Part shown: positions 8,710-17,985 of the stretch, piece by piece
Layout of the letters: each line of letters opens with the position of its first letter
Numbering within the stretch: position 1 is the first letter of the stretch
Assembly: GCA_035541895.1 (NCBI GenBank)
Contig: DATKMK010000098.1
Coordinates: forward strand, 62,001-126,000
Length of the DNA: 64,000 bases
DNA from: DATKMK01 sp035541895
GTDB lineage: Bacteria; Desulfobacterota; Binatia; HRBIN30; JACQVA1
Direction of reading: 5' to 3'
Notes under the pieces: generated by a model
The model's input: only the letters and a program-made list of their open reading frames with translations
Databases searched by the model: none
What the model was told of the DNA's origin: nothing
Translations under genes and position numbers: made by a program

Positions 8710-9987
8710 AGACGGAGTTAGGAATTTCCTCGCAACCTGCCCGTCGACTTGCTTACCCGGCGCGACGCCGAGCAGGTGCGTGACGGTGGGATGGAGGTCG
8801 ATCGCGCGAATACTTTCGACCTCGTGCGCCGGTGCGATGCCAGAGCCCCAGACGTAGAAGATGCCAGCGACGCCCGGCGTGTCGGCCGGGTAGCCGTGTG
8901 TGGCTTTGAGGGCGAAGGTCGCAGGCAAGAACTCCGGGCCCCACGTGCCGAGCCAGTGCGCCCATTTCGGCCAGCGGCTGATGTCCTCGATGAAGTACGG
9001 CGGATGCGTGGAGAGAATCAGGTCAGCGACCCGCGGGCCCGTGCCAAGGTGCCAGTCCGCGGGCTGCGCATCTTTGCGCACCACGTCGAACTCCTTGTAC
9101 CCCGACAGCTCCGTGAAGGCGCGGCCGATCTGGTTGTGATCGGCAAAATACAGAAATGAAGTTGTCCCGCTCGAACGATACTGCGCCTCGATGTTGTGGT
9201 TGAGCAGGATCTTGCTGATGTTCACGTCGTGCGTCACCGGGATCATGCCATGATCGGTGGTGACGATCAGCGTCACCCGATCGCGAAACGCCAGCGCGTC
9301 GATCCCCGCGAGAATCTTACCGACGCACGCGTCGCTCTCGATCACGGCCTGGCGGGTCTCATCCGAATCCATCCCTTTGAAGTGTTCGGCGCCGTCGGGT
9401 CCCTTGAAGTACGCGAGGATCAGGCGCGGCCGCTTGTCGTCCGCCAACCGCAGTTGCTCCAACACCTGCTCGGCACGTTCCGGGTCGGACGGAAACGCGG
9501 CGAAGTTGCGCTCGGACGACGCGTACGTTGCCAAGTCTCCGCGCGTCGACGAATAGCGTCCGACCCAACCGAGCGCTGCGGCGCGCACGCCCTGGCGCTC
9601 CGCCGCTTGGTGCAAGTGCTCGCAACCCGTGAGCCAATCGGCGTCGTGCGAGTGGTCGTACTCACCGCGGCTCGGATCGAGGAAGACGTTGGTGACGATG
9701 CCGTGATGCTCCGGCCAGCAGCCGGTCGAGATCGTCGTCTGATTGACGAGCGAGATGGTGGGAAACGCCGGCAGCATCTTGTGCGTCCACGCGCCTTCTC
9801 GACGCATGCGATCGAGCGCCGGCGCGGGAATGCTTTGGAGCAGCGACGGCGCCCAGCCGTCGAACAACAGCACCACCACTGTACGGTCCGCGCCGTCATC
9901 GGCACCCGCCGCAAACGGCAGAGCGAGACCGACAACGCCGGCCACGAACGCCACCAGCAGTCGAAGACGAACCGAGCCGTTCAGCAT
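8701..9987 (-). CDS. Secreted alkaline-phosphatase-superfamily hydrolase (phosphodiesterase/nucleotide pyrophosphatase type)
   Basis: This 428-residue protein has a signal peptide (residues 1-29, hydrophobic LLVAFVAGVVGLALPFAAGA). VVVLLFDGW gives metal ligand D43. FPTISLVNQTTISTGCWPEH carries the nucleophile loop (S79 is the candidate) and the EHHGI motif. GPDGAEH and VTTDHGM supply further metal ligands. This is the PF01663-type fold used by nucleotide pyrophosphatases and phosphodiesterases; the substrate is unknown. It is probably periplasmic. It starts divergently from the lipoprotein hydrolase at 10155 and its stop codon overlaps the restriction-locus remnant. Confidence 0.85.
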   Translation of the reverse strand: MLNGSVRLRLLVAFVAGVVGLALPFAAGADDGADRTVVVLLFDGWAPSLLQSIPAPALDRMRREGAWTHKMLPAFPTISLVNQTTISTGCWPEHHGIVTNVFLDPSRGEYDHSHDADWLTGCEHLHQAAERQGVRAAALGWVGRYSSTRGDLATYASSERNFAAFPSDPERAEQVLEQLRLADDKRPRLILAYFKGPDGAEHFKGMDSDETRQAVIESDACVGKILAGIDALAFRDRVTLIVTTDHGMIPVTHDVNISKILLNHNIEAQYRSSGTTSFLYFADHNQIGRAFTELSGYKEFDVVRKDAQPADWHLGTGPRVADLILSTHPPYFIEDISRWPKWAHWLGTWGPEFLPATFALKATHGYPADTPGVAGIFYVWGSGIAPAHEVESIRAIDLHPTVTHLLGVAPGKQVDGQVARKFLTPSLN

Positions 9988-10154
9988 GGCCGTTCTTACA
10001 ACGTCAGACGCGCGCGCAGCAACGATCGAGATTCCACGGTGGTGGGTCTCGCTTCAGAGGCCGTACCTTTTTCGTACGGAGTGCGATGCGCTGCACCGCA
10101 ACTTGTGTGGCGGGCGGAACGGAAGTACAGGGCTCTCCATTGCCGGAGGAGCCC

Positions 10155-11804
10155 ATGCCTCAACATCGCGATCGTCGCACTATCCAGAGTCTATTCGGAC
10201 TGGTCGCCCTGCTCGTGGTCGGCTGTGGCGGCGAGATCGGTTCAGCGCCCCCGCCCGCAGCGGTGACGCAAACGATGATCAGCGTCGCAGGCGGGGTGCC
10301 CGCCTCCAACCCGACCTCCGGCAGTGCGACGCCGGCCGATTTGAATCGGTGTTACGCGATCGCCTATCGCATGGCGGGCGTGAGCGATTCCGAAGTCGAC
10401 CGCGTTCTTATCTTGGTGCCGGGATTTCAGGGTGGCGCGGGAACCTTTCACTACCTCGCGCAACGCGTCGTCGGGCGCACGCGTGGCCGCACGATAGTAT
10501 GGGCGGTCGATCGGCGTTCGAACGCGCTCGAAGATCAAACCGGTCTCGACGCCGCCGAGGCAGCACGTAACCCGGATCTCGCGAAGAACTACTACTTCCA
10601 TCGCGCGGCGATTGACGGCAAGACGTTCGCCGGGTTCCTCGACAGCAGCGCGAATACGACCGACATCAGCTTCATGTCGGAATGGGGCATCAAGACCCAC
10701 ATCGAAGATCTCGACGCGCTGATCGCGGAAGCCGACCGCCGCTATCCATCGGCAGCGATCTTTCTCGGCGGCCACTCGCTGGGAGGCTCGATCGTGCCGA
10801 TCTACGCCGCGTGGAATTTCGGCAGCCACAGCGGATTCGAGCGCCTGTCGGGTCTCTTGCTCTTCGAGGGCGCACCGCGACCGGTTCCGTCTGCGGCGAT
10901 TCCCGATCAAGCGGTGTACGAAACCACGGGTACGTCAGGTGGTCTCGGCGGTCCGGTGAGTCTGCGGACGCTGCGCAGCGGTGATCCATTGTCGTCGATT
11001 CCATTCGTCACGCGCGATCTGTTCGTCACCTCGGAAATCTTGGCGATGCGCACCAGCCGGCGGCTTGGGAATCCGGCGGCGCTCAATGGCGATAGCGACT
11101 TGATCCGGCCGTTCTTCGCGTTGCTCTTCGCGCTGACCAAGATTCCGCCGATGACCAACCGCGCCGCGCTCGCGTTCGGCTTCGACAAGCACTACGAGCC
11201 GCTGTCGTTCACCCGCGCGTCATTGGGGCAGGCGATCGGTCCGATCGGGCCGAATCCACGTGCGAACCTGTTTGCCGGTGCACTCGGGATCGATCCCAGC
11301 GGCCTGTTGGCGCCGATCGACGGCAATGCGACGTACGATTGGCAACCCGCGTCGCAGCCGACCGACCTCGACAACTTTGCCGAGGGCCTCTTCGCCGGCC
11401 CGAGCAACTTCATCGAGTGGTACTTCCCGGCGCGCCTCACGCTCGACGTCGGCATCACGGCGACGCTCGACGTTCGGCCGACCGGCGATTGGCGCAAGGA
11501 CGGCTATGGCCTCGCGGTTACCGAGAACGCGCGCGTCGATTTGCCCGTGTTTGCGGTCGCTGGCGGCGACGGTCTTGTGATCGACGCGGCACGTTTCGAT
11601 CCGTACCGCGAGTCGATCGCCACAACCTTGCGCAACGGCATGGCGCGGAGCGCCGTCGCCGCGGGCTTCGAAGCCTTCACCGAACCCGGTTACGCGCATC
11701 TCGACGTGCTGACCGCGACCGACTCCGCTTCTCCCGACAGCGAGTTCAGCCGGCTCGCCGCGTGGATGGACGCCGCCGTCGAACTCGCTCCCCCGCCGCG
11801 ATAG
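10155..11804 (+). CDS. Lipoprotein with alpha/beta-hydrolase nucleophile elbow
   Basis: I start at the ATG at 10155, because GGAGG lies 5 bases upstream and the protein then begins with a lipoprotein signal (hydrophobic LFGLVALLVVG, lipobox Cys24). The remaining 525 residues include GGHSLGGSIVPIYAAW, an alpha/beta-hydrolase elbow with Ser208 as likely nucleophile, preceded by DRVLILVPGFQGGAGTFHYL (oxyanion-loop style). A late conserved-looking EPGYAHLD supplies a candidate catalytic His. It is probably an outer-membrane-anchored esterase or lipase. The substrate is unknown and I do not recognise a named subfamily. It lies upstream of the MarR-ClC pair with a 59-base gap. Confidence 0.7.
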   Translation: MPQHRDRRTIQSLFGLVALLVVGCGGEIGSAPPPAAVTQTMISVAGGVPASNPTSGSATPADLNRCYAIAYRMAGVSDSEVDRVLILVPGFQGGAGTFHYLAQRVVGRTRGRTIVWAVDRRSNALEDQTGLDAAEAARNPDLAKNYYFHRAAIDGKTFAGFLDSSANTTDISFMSEWGIKTHIEDLDALIAEADRRYPSAAIFLGGHSLGGSIVPIYAAWNFGSHSGFERLSGLLLFEGAPRPVPSAAIPDQAVYETTGTSGGLGGPVSLRTLRSGDPLSSIPFVTRDLFVTSEILAMRTSRRLGNPAALNGDSDLIRPFFALLFALTKIPPMTNRAALAFGFDKHYEPLSFTRASLGQAIGPIGPNPRANLFAGALGIDPSGLLAPIDGNATYDWQPASQPTDLDNFAEGLFAGPSNFIEWYFPARLTLDVGITATLDVRPTGDWRKDGYGLAVTENARVDLPVFAVAGGDGLVIDAARFDPYRESIATTLRNGMARSAVAAGFEAFTEPGYAHLDVLTATDSASPDSEFSRLAAWMDAAVELAPPPR

Positions 11805-11863
11805 CCGGCAGCCCGGCGAGGCCTTGCGATGAGTGCGTCGATACGATACCCGTGTGGAAGTAT

Positions 11864-12376
11864 ATGGGAGCCCATGCATTGAAGCGGTCCGACGTGCGTG
11901 CGGTGCTGGATGCACTGCGGCGTATCGTGCAAGGTCTGCGGGTGTCGGCGCGTGCGGCCGAGCGATTGCACGGAATCAGTGGTGCGCAGTTGTTCGTGCT
12001 CCAGCAGTTGAGCGAAGACGGCCCGCACTCGGTCGGGTCGCTTGCGGCGCAGACCTTCACGCATCAAAGCTCGGTGTCGGTCGTTGTCGGTCGGCTCGCC
12101 AAGGGCGGTTTCGTACAACGCCTTCCCGGAAGAGCCGATGCGCGCAGGACCGAGGTGACGCTCACCGCGCGCGGCCGGGCGTTGTTGCGGCGCGCACCCG
12201 AGGCGGCCCAAGTGCGGTTGATCAATGGCTTGCAGCGGCTGGCACCGCGCCAGCGGCGCGCGATCGCGACCGGGCTGGCAGCTCTGGTGCGGGCGATGGA
12301 TTTGCACGGTGACTCGCCGGCGCTGTTTTTCGAGGAGGGCGCGCGTCCAGCAGCGCGCGCGAAGCGGCGACGATGA
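11864..12376 (+). CDS. MarR-family transcriptional regulator
   Basis: This 170-residue protein has a MarR winged helix: ISGAQLFVLQQLSEDGPHSV (helices 1-2), AAQTFTHQSSVSVVVGRLAK (recognition helix) and the DARRTEVTLTARGRALL wing. The flanking helices are of the kind used for dimerisation. The start is taken at the ATG at 11864 with a weak GGAAG close upstream. Its stop overlaps the ATG of the ClC gene (ATGA), so the two are translationally coupled. It probably controls its own operon. The basic tail (ARAKRRR) is not part of the family core. Confidence 0.82.
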   Translation: MGAHALKRSDVRAVLDALRRIVQGLRVSARAAERLHGISGAQLFVLQQLSEDGPHSVGSLAAQTFTHQSSVSVVVGRLAKGGFVQRLPGRADARRTEVTLTARGRALLRRAPEAAQVRLINGLQRLAPRQRRAIATGLAALVRAMDLHGDSPALFFEEGARPAARAKRRR

Positions 12377-14160
12377 GGGAGAAGGGCGACTTCACAGCCA
12401 GTCCGCGCCTGTTGTTCATCTCGGCGATTGCGATTGGGATCGGTGCGCTGTGCGCGTTCGTGGCGGTCGCGTTGACGTGGTTGATCGGTTTGTGCACCAA
12501 CCTGTTCTTCTATCAGCGGTTTGCCGCGGTGTTTCGCTCACCCGCGGAGCATCAGCTCGGGTGGGCGGTGGTCGCGGTGCCGGTGATCGGCGGACTGATC
12601 ATCGGGTGCATGGCACGCTTCGGTTCCGAACGGATCCGCGGGCACGGCATCCCCGAGGCCATGGAGGCGATCTTGATCGGCGAGAGCCGCATGCAGGCGA
12701 AGGTGGCCATTCTCAAGCCCATCTCGTCGGCAATCTCGATCGGCTCCGGCGGTCCGTTTGGTGCCGAGGGACCGATCATTCTGACCGGCGGCGCGTTCGG
12801 ATCGCTGATCGCACAGGCGTTTCATTTGTCGGCCTCCGAACGAAAGACCTTGCTGGTCGCGGGCGCCGCCGGCGGCATGTCGGCGACGTTTGCCACACCG
12901 GTCGCGGCGGTGATGCTAGCGGTGGAACTGTTGCTGTTCGAATGGAAGCCGCGCAGTGTCGTCCCGGTCGCCCTGGCGAGCGCGATGGCGGCGGCGATTC
13001 GTCCGCATCTCGTCGGAGCCGGTCCGTTGTTTCCCGTGCCCACCCATCCGGCGGTCGGGGCGCTGGAGATGCTGTCTGCGCTGATCGTCGGGATCTTGGC
13101 CGGCGTCCTGTCCGCGGGACTGACCGCGGCAGTCTACGGCGCCGAAGATGCATTCCAGCGGCTGCCCATCCACTGGATGTGGTGGCCGGCAATCGGCGGC
13201 GCCGTCGTTGGCATCGGCGGCGCGCTGCAGCCGCACGCTCTGGGGGTTGGCTACGACACCATCGCCGAGTTGTTGCGGGGTGAGGTCCTTCCCAGTGCGT
13301 TGATCGGTCTCATCCTGGTCAAGGCCAGCATCTGGGCGATCGCATTGGGTTCGGGAACGTCGGGTGGCGTGTTGGCGCCGTTGTTGATCATGGGCAGTGC
13401 GCTGGGCGCATTGGAGGGCACGGTTCTGCCCGGCGGGGGCAAGGCGCTGTGGCCGCTCGTGAGCATGGCGGCGGTTCTCGGCGGCACGATGCGTTCGCCA
13501 TTCACGAGCGTGATCTTCGCGCTCGAACTGACGTCTAACGTCAACGCGTTGCTGCCGTGTTTGGTCGCATCGATCGCGGCGCACGGGTTTACCGTACTGG
13601 TGATGAAGCGATCGATTCTCACCGAGAAGGTGGCGCGCCGCGGCTATCACGTGAGCCGTGAATACTCGGTCGATCCCCTCGAGCTGTTGGAGGTCAAGGA
13701 CGTGATGACGACCGAGGTCGTCACGCTGCCGCTCGCGCTCCCGGTCAAGCGGTTGGTCGAGCAGTACTTCGGCCATCACAACTCGCACAAGCACCAGGGC
13801 TATCCGGTGCTCGACCAGCGCGGGCAATTGGTCGGCATCGTGACGCGTTCCAACCTGCTCGAACCGTCGGTGACGGAGGCCATGGAGGTGTTGGTCGTGG
13901 CCGATATATTGGAACGCGAGCCCCTGACGGTCTCCAGCGAGGAGTCGTGCCGGAGTGCGGCGGAGACCATGGCGCAGGCACGCGTGGGACGTTTGCCGGT
14001 GGTCGCCCCGGATGATCCGAGGCGACTGGTGGGTATCTTGACTCGCAGCGATCTGCTCAAGCCGCGGGCGCGAGCGGCGGCCGACGAATACCGTCGCGAG
14101 CGCTTCATCGATGTGAAGTGGAGGGCGACCCGCAGGCCGGCCGATGTGTCAGCGGGGTGA
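12373..14160 (+). CDS. ClC-family chloride channel/antiporter with tandem CBS domains
   Basis: This 595-residue membrane protein has about ten hydrophobic helices in residues 12-430. GHGIPEAMEA (91-100) and GSGGPFGAEGP (124-134) are the ClC selectivity motifs, with E132 at the gating glutamate position. GTSGGVLAPLL matches the third pore motif. Two CBS domains follow (about 450-575: VKDVMTTEVVTLPLALPVKR and VGRLPVVAPDDPRRLVGILT), which in this family bind adenine nucleotides. Whether it is a channel or a Cl-/H+ exchanger cannot be told here. Coupling to the MarR gene suggests regulation by an unknown signal. Confidence 0.92.
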   Translation: MREKGDFTASPRLLFISAIAIGIGALCAFVAVALTWLIGLCTNLFFYQRFAAVFRSPAEHQLGWAVVAVPVIGGLIIGCMARFGSERIRGHGIPEAMEAILIGESRMQAKVAILKPISSAISIGSGGPFGAEGPIILTGGAFGSLIAQAFHLSASERKTLLVAGAAGGMSATFATPVAAVMLAVELLLFEWKPRSVVPVALASAMAAAIRPHLVGAGPLFPVPTHPAVGALEMLSALIVGILAGVLSAGLTAAVYGAEDAFQRLPIHWMWWPAIGGAVVGIGGALQPHALGVGYDTIAELLRGEVLPSALIGLILVKASIWAIALGSGTSGGVLAPLLIMGSALGALEGTVLPGGGKALWPLVSMAAVLGGTMRSPFTSVIFALELTSNVNALLPCLVASIAAHGFTVLVMKRSILTEKVARRGYHVSREYSVDPLELLEVKDVMTTEVVTLPLALPVKRLVEQYFGHHNSHKHQGYPVLDQRGQLVGIVTRSNLLEPSVTEAMEVLVVADILEREPLTVSSEESCRSAAETMAQARVGRLPVVAPDDPRRLVGILTRSDLLKPRARAAADEYRRERFIDVKWRATRRPADVSAG

Positions 14161-14709
14161 TCGCGGCGCTCGCGGCTGGCGAACGGCTGACGCGATCGGC
14201 GCCGGTGTTGTCAGGGCATCGCGGAGCCAGATCAAGCCGGGCACGGTTGCCGCCCATACCAGCGCGAGCGCCGCAACGCTCAGGGTCGGGTGCGGAAACT
14301 CGATGACGCCGATGCGCACGGCGCAGTAGTAGCTGAACGGACCGCTGATCGCCCCGAGCGCCGTGGCGAGCAGATAGCGGCCGGCGAGCCAACTCATCGA
14401 ACCATTGAGGGTGCTGGCGAAGATCAACCAGAGCGAGGTCAACCACGGCGGGCACAACCACGCGCCGGGAGCGCCCACGAACGCAAACACGCCGAGCGCG
14501 GCTTGCGACGTGTCGATCACTGATCCGATCGCGCCGACGACAAGAATCAACGTCAGTTCGCGACCGCGGTCGGTCTGCTGGACGAGGTGGAGAAGCACGA
14601 GGACGGCGACCACAACTGGACCGAATGCCGGCCAGCCGCGCGCCGCGCCGACGACACACGCGAACCACCCGAGATAGAACGCCGCGAAGTTGATCACGCG
14701 CGCCAGCAT
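14149..14709 (-). CDS. DUF2878-like inner-membrane protein
   Basis: The protein is 186 residues, starting at the ATG at 14709. It has five or six hydrophobic segments (for example INFAAFYLGWFACVVGAARG and FGPVVVAVLVLLHLVQQ). A central WLCPPWLTSLWLIFASTLN stretch, followed by a Gly/Ser-rich FSYYCAVRIG loop, matches what I recall of DUF2878 proteins. The function is unknown. It lies 34 bases downstream of the epimerase gene on the same strand, an arrangement suggesting a shared transcript. The 3' end overlaps the end of the convergent ClC gene by 12 bases. Confidence 0.65.
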   Translation of the reverse strand: MLARVINFAAFYLGWFACVVGAARGWPAFGPVVVAVLVLLHLVQQTDRGRELTLILVVGAIGSVIDTSQAALGVFAFVGAPGAWLCPPWLTSLWLIFASTLNGSMSWLAGRYLLATALGAISGPFSYYCAVRIGVIEFPHPTLSVAALALVWAATVPGLIWLRDALTTPAPIASAVRQPRAPRSPR

Positions 14710-14743
14710 CGACGTGCACCGCTGGAGGTCAGCATCCGCACAA

Positions 14744-16147
14744 TTATCCGGAACGCAAGCGTGCGGCCAGCGAGGCGTCGTCGCCGAAACGCGCGGCGAT
14801 TTGGGCGCGACGAAAATCGAAGATCGCCTGAAGGTCGCGGGTGACCAGCGATCCCGCGACGATGCTGCCCAACGGGGCGAGGGGTAGGGCGTAGCACACA
14901 CGATCGCGGATGATGGTGCCGTCCGCAAACGGCTCGAACTCGTGCGTGTGACGCCACAAGGCATACGGGCCGCGCGTTTGGCTGTCGACGAAGGCCCGAT
15001 TCGGTTCCCAGCGATCGATGCGGCTCTGCCACCGCACCGGTAGGCCGTGCAGCCGCAGTTGATGGTCGATCAGCGTGCCCGTTTGCAACGCCGGAGTGCT
15101 GACGTGTTTCACGCTGAAGTGGAGAAACGCGGGTGTGATCTGCTCCAGATTGCGCGCGTCGGCGAAGAACGGGAAGACCTTCTCGGGTGGTTCCGGCACC
15201 CACTGCTCGGCTTCGAGACGCTCGGTCAAGTCGCTGCACAGATCGCGCAGCGCCGCCTGTAGCCTCGGATACTCGTACGTGAAGTCTAGTCGGCGGGCGG
15301 CGACTGCTTGAACGCGTTGGCCGGTGAGCAGCATCGAGGCCATCTCGCCCAGCGCTAGTTGCAAGACCACGCCTGGCACCGGAACGAGCGTGGGCCGGCC
15401 GAGCGCGCGGCCGAGTTCGCGAGTGAAGTCCGCGTTGATGACGGCTTCGGGTGACACGCCGTTGATGATCCCCGAGGCGGCATCGTGCTCGATCGCGAAG
15501 CGAAACATCCGGACGAGATCGTGGACATGGATCCAACTCATCCACTGCCGGCCGGAACCGAGGCGTCCGCCGAGACCCAGCCGAAACGGGGGAAGCATCT
15601 GCCCGAGCGCGCCGCCGTCCGAGCCGAGCACGATGCCGACTCGAATCACAGCGACACGCAGCCCATGCGCCTCGGCGCGCAACGCTTCCGCTTCCCAGGT
15701 GCGACAGACGTCCGCGAGAAAGCCGCTGCCAGGACCCGAGTCCTCGTCGACGCTGTCGTCGCGCCGATCACCATAGATGCCGATGGCCGACGCCGAAATC
15801 AGCGCCCGCGGCCGTTCCGCGGCGGGCAGCGTGGCGATCGAGTCGACCAGCAGCCGTGTTCCCACGACACGCGAGTCATGAATCGCCCGCTTGCGTTGCG
15901 CGGACCAACGCGCTTCCGCGACCCCTTCGCCCGCTAAGTGAACGATCACATCGGTGCCCCGCAGTGCGCCCGAGTCGAGTGCGTCGGCGCCGGGCCTCCA
16001 CGCGAGGGCTTGGCAACGCACCGGCAACACGCGCTTGGCGCCGGCGACATTGCGAGTGAGCGCGGCGACGGTGTGTCCGCCGTCGATGAGATGGCGAACC
16101 AATCGCCGGCCGATGAAGCCGGTGGCGCCCGTGACGATGACTTTCAT
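14744..16147 (-). CDS. TIGR01777-type nucleotide-sugar epimerase-like protein fused to an SRPBCC domain
   Basis: This 467-residue protein starts with an extended-SDR Rossmann fold: MKVIVTGATGFIGRRLVRHL (NADP-binding GxxGxxG at 7-13). RALISASAIGIYGDR carries the YxxR variant site of the YfcH/SulA-like TIGR01777 group. The last 160 residues or so (QWVPEPPEKVFPFFADARNL onward) form an SRPBCC/START-like hydrophobic-cavity domain. The fusion of the two is known in this family, often near lipid or photoprotection genes. The substrate is unknown. It shares a strand with the downstream DUF2878-like gene. Confidence 0.85.
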   Translation of the reverse strand: MKVIVTGATGFIGRRLVRHLIDGGHTVAALTRNVAGAKRVLPVRCQALAWRPGADALDSGALRGTDVIVHLAGEGVAEARWSAQRKRAIHDSRVVGTRLLVDSIATLPAAERPRALISASAIGIYGDRRDDSVDEDSGPGSGFLADVCRTWEAEALRAEAHGLRVAVIRVGIVLGSDGGALGQMLPPFRLGLGGRLGSGRQWMSWIHVHDLVRMFRFAIEHDAASGIINGVSPEAVINADFTRELGRALGRPTLVPVPGVVLQLALGEMASMLLTGQRVQAVAARRLDFTYEYPRLQAALRDLCSDLTERLEAEQWVPEPPEKVFPFFADARNLEQITPAFLHFSVKHVSTPALQTGTLIDHQLRLHGLPVRWQSRIDRWEPNRAFVDSQTRGPYALWRHTHEFEPFADGTIIRDRVCYALPLAPLGSIVAGSLVTRDLQAIFDFRRAQIAARFGDDASLAARLRSG

Positions 16148-16172
16148 CGATGACTCCGCACGACGATCAAGG

Positions 16173-17456
16173 TTAGCCTGGAATGTCGGCTGGATCGATG
16201 CGGCCGGCGGCGATGGCGCGTGCGAGCCAACGACCGGACCGTTTCACTTCGCGAGCAAGGCTGACCGGGTCGAACCCGATCAACCCGAATCGCGCGTCGC
16301 CGAACCCGTGATGCCACTCGTAGTTATCGACGGCTGTCCAGTGGAAGTAGCCGCGAACATCGACGCCGGCGGTGCGGGCGTGCAGGGCGGCGGCCAGATG
16401 CGCCGCGACGTAGCGAATGCGAAAGGTCTCGTCGATGGTCGGGCATCCGTTCTCGGTGACGATGATCGGCACACCGGGAAGCGTTGCCGCGATGCGCTGC
16501 AAGCCGTGGGACATTTGTTCGGGACACACGCACCGCCCCATCGCGTCGATCGGCGCGTCAGGCTGATCGGCGTACGAGTGCACGCCGCTCGCTCCGATCG
16601 ATGACGCCGAGTAGTAGTTGAATCCATACATGTCGACGGCGCCGCGCAAATTGGGAATCGTCTCGGGATCGCGCGACGGCAGGTCGACGACGCCGGTGGC
16701 GAGGCCGTGCAGGAGTGCGTGGTGGTACCAGTCGTCGAACCGTTTTGCCGCGGGTGCCGCCGATTCATCCTCTGGAATCAGCGGCAGATAGACCTCGATT
16801 GTCGCGACGGTCGCGTCGGCCACGGTTTCGTGGAGGATGGCGTAGGCGCGCGCATGCAATTCGAGAACATGCCGCGCCACCTCGAACGCGATCAGCGGAT
16901 CGCGCACGTATGGTGGGTTCTCGCCGAGGAAGTAGGACGCGAGGACGTACACCATCGATTCGTTCTGCGTGTGGAAATGTCGGGCGTGGCCGGCGAGTGC
17001 ACCGGCCGCGTGCTCGACGTAGCGCGCGTACGCGTCGCGATTGACCGGATTGCGAAAGCCGTCGGATTGCGCGACCCACTGCGGCAGGGTGAAGTGAAAG
17101 AGGTTCACCCACGGCGTCAGCCCCGCGGCCGTGGCGGCGTCGCAGATCGCGCGGTAGTGATCGAGCGCGGCGACGTCGAAATGTCCGCGGTCGGGTTCAA
17201 CCCGGCTCCACTCGATCGACAGGCGATAGTGACGGATGCCGAGTGCAGCGACCAGCTTGAAATCTTCAGCATAGCGATCCCAAAACCCATTGCCCGGATT
17301 CTTCGGCACGCGACCAGCCTGCGCCGCCGCGACCCAGTCGTTGGCCACGTCGCCGCCTTCGGATTGGAATGCGGACGAAGCGACACCCCACAAAAAATCC
17401 GGCGGAATCGCCACCGGCTCGCGCGGCAAGAGGGGTTTCCAGGAAGCGTTGTCCAT
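16173..17456 (-). CDS. Glycoside hydrolase family 1 (beta-glucosidase-like)
   Basis: This 427-residue single-domain GH1 enzyme has no signal peptide, so it is cytoplasmic. FLWGVASSAFQSEG is the N-terminal GH1 signature. FHTQNES carries the acid/base glutamate E166 (here QNES, where most members have LNEP), and VTENGCP carries the nucleophile E335. It is slightly shorter than typical GH1 (about 450). The substrate could be a beta-glucoside or another beta-glycoside; the altered NEP motif may affect the pocket. It lies 17 bases upstream of the epimerase and just downstream of the MAPEG gene on the same strand. Confidence 0.87.
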   Translation of the reverse strand: MDNASWKPLLPREPVAIPPDFLWGVASSAFQSEGGDVANDWVAAAQAGRVPKNPGNGFWDRYAEDFKLVAALGIRHYRLSIEWSRVEPDRGHFDVAALDHYRAICDAATAAGLTPWVNLFHFTLPQWVAQSDGFRNPVNRDAYARYVEHAAGALAGHARHFHTQNESMVYVLASYFLGENPPYVRDPLIAFEVARHVLELHARAYAILHETVADATVATIEVYLPLIPEDESAAPAAKRFDDWYHHALLHGLATGVVDLPSRDPETIPNLRGAVDMYGFNYYSASSIGASGVHSYADQPDAPIDAMGRCVCPEQMSHGLQRIAATLPGVPIIVTENGCPTIDETFRIRYVAAHLAAALHARTAGVDVRGYFHWTAVDNYEWHHGFGDARFGLIGFDPVSLAREVKRSGRWLARAIAAGRIDPADIPG

Positions 17457-17480
17457 CAGAGAGAGTGGATCGCGATCCGA

Positions 17481-17870
17481 TCACGCGACGAGCAGGGCTG
17501 CGATCACCAGCGCCAAGCCGGCGACATAGGTTCCGAGGGCGCCGACGAAGCGCAGCGGGTACGGCTGGGCCAAGGTCGAACACAAGATCATGCCGGCGGC
17601 GTGGCAGTAGCGGAAGAACGTCGCGGCACCGAACGTCCACACCATCCAGGTCGACGGCTGCCGCGCGCCGATGACGATGAACAGCACCGCCATCATCGGC
17701 GCATATTCGGTCGCGTTGCCGTGCGCCCGCACGAGTTTGTAGAGGCGGTCCGCCGGATCGGTGGTGTAGCCGATGTTGGTGCCGGTGGAACCGCGTATCA
17801 AGGAAACAGCCAGGCCGAGGCCGAACACAAGCAAACCGAGCAGAGCGGTACAGATGATGGCAACCGTCAT
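17481..17870 (-). CDS. MAPEG-family membrane protein
   Basis: The protein is 129 residues, starting at the ATG at 17870 with GGAGG seven bases upstream. It has four hydrophobic helices (AIICTALLGLLVFGLGLAVS; EYAPMMAVLFIVIGA; WMVWTFGAATFFRYCHAAGM; LGTYVAGLALVIAALLV). The LVRAHGNATEYAPM segment is the MAPEG signature, with the Arg/His/Asn/Glu cluster that binds glutathione-type thiols in eukaryotic members. The bacterial role is unclear. Position and strand suggest co-transcription with the GH1 gene 24 bases downstream. Confidence 0.83.
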   Translation of the reverse strand: MTVAIICTALLGLLVFGLGLAVSLIRGSTGTNIGYTTDPADRLYKLVRAHGNATEYAPMMAVLFIVIGARQPSTWMVWTFGAATFFRYCHAAGMILCSTLAQPYPLRFVGALGTYVAGLALVIAALLVA

Positions 17871-17985
17871 GGTGTGACCTCCATGTGCGCTGGTGCGCCG
17901 TGTGTAGCGAAGGGCTGACGCAATTGAAAGCGCAGGGATGGCATCTTGACCGGTGCACCCGCGCCACATACGGTCCGCGCGCACC

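Noticed and set aside
10061..10079. CCGTAC/GTACGG inverted repeat upstream of the lipoprotein hydrolase
   Set aside because: Only 6 bp arms with a T-rich loop; could be chance and has no clear context.
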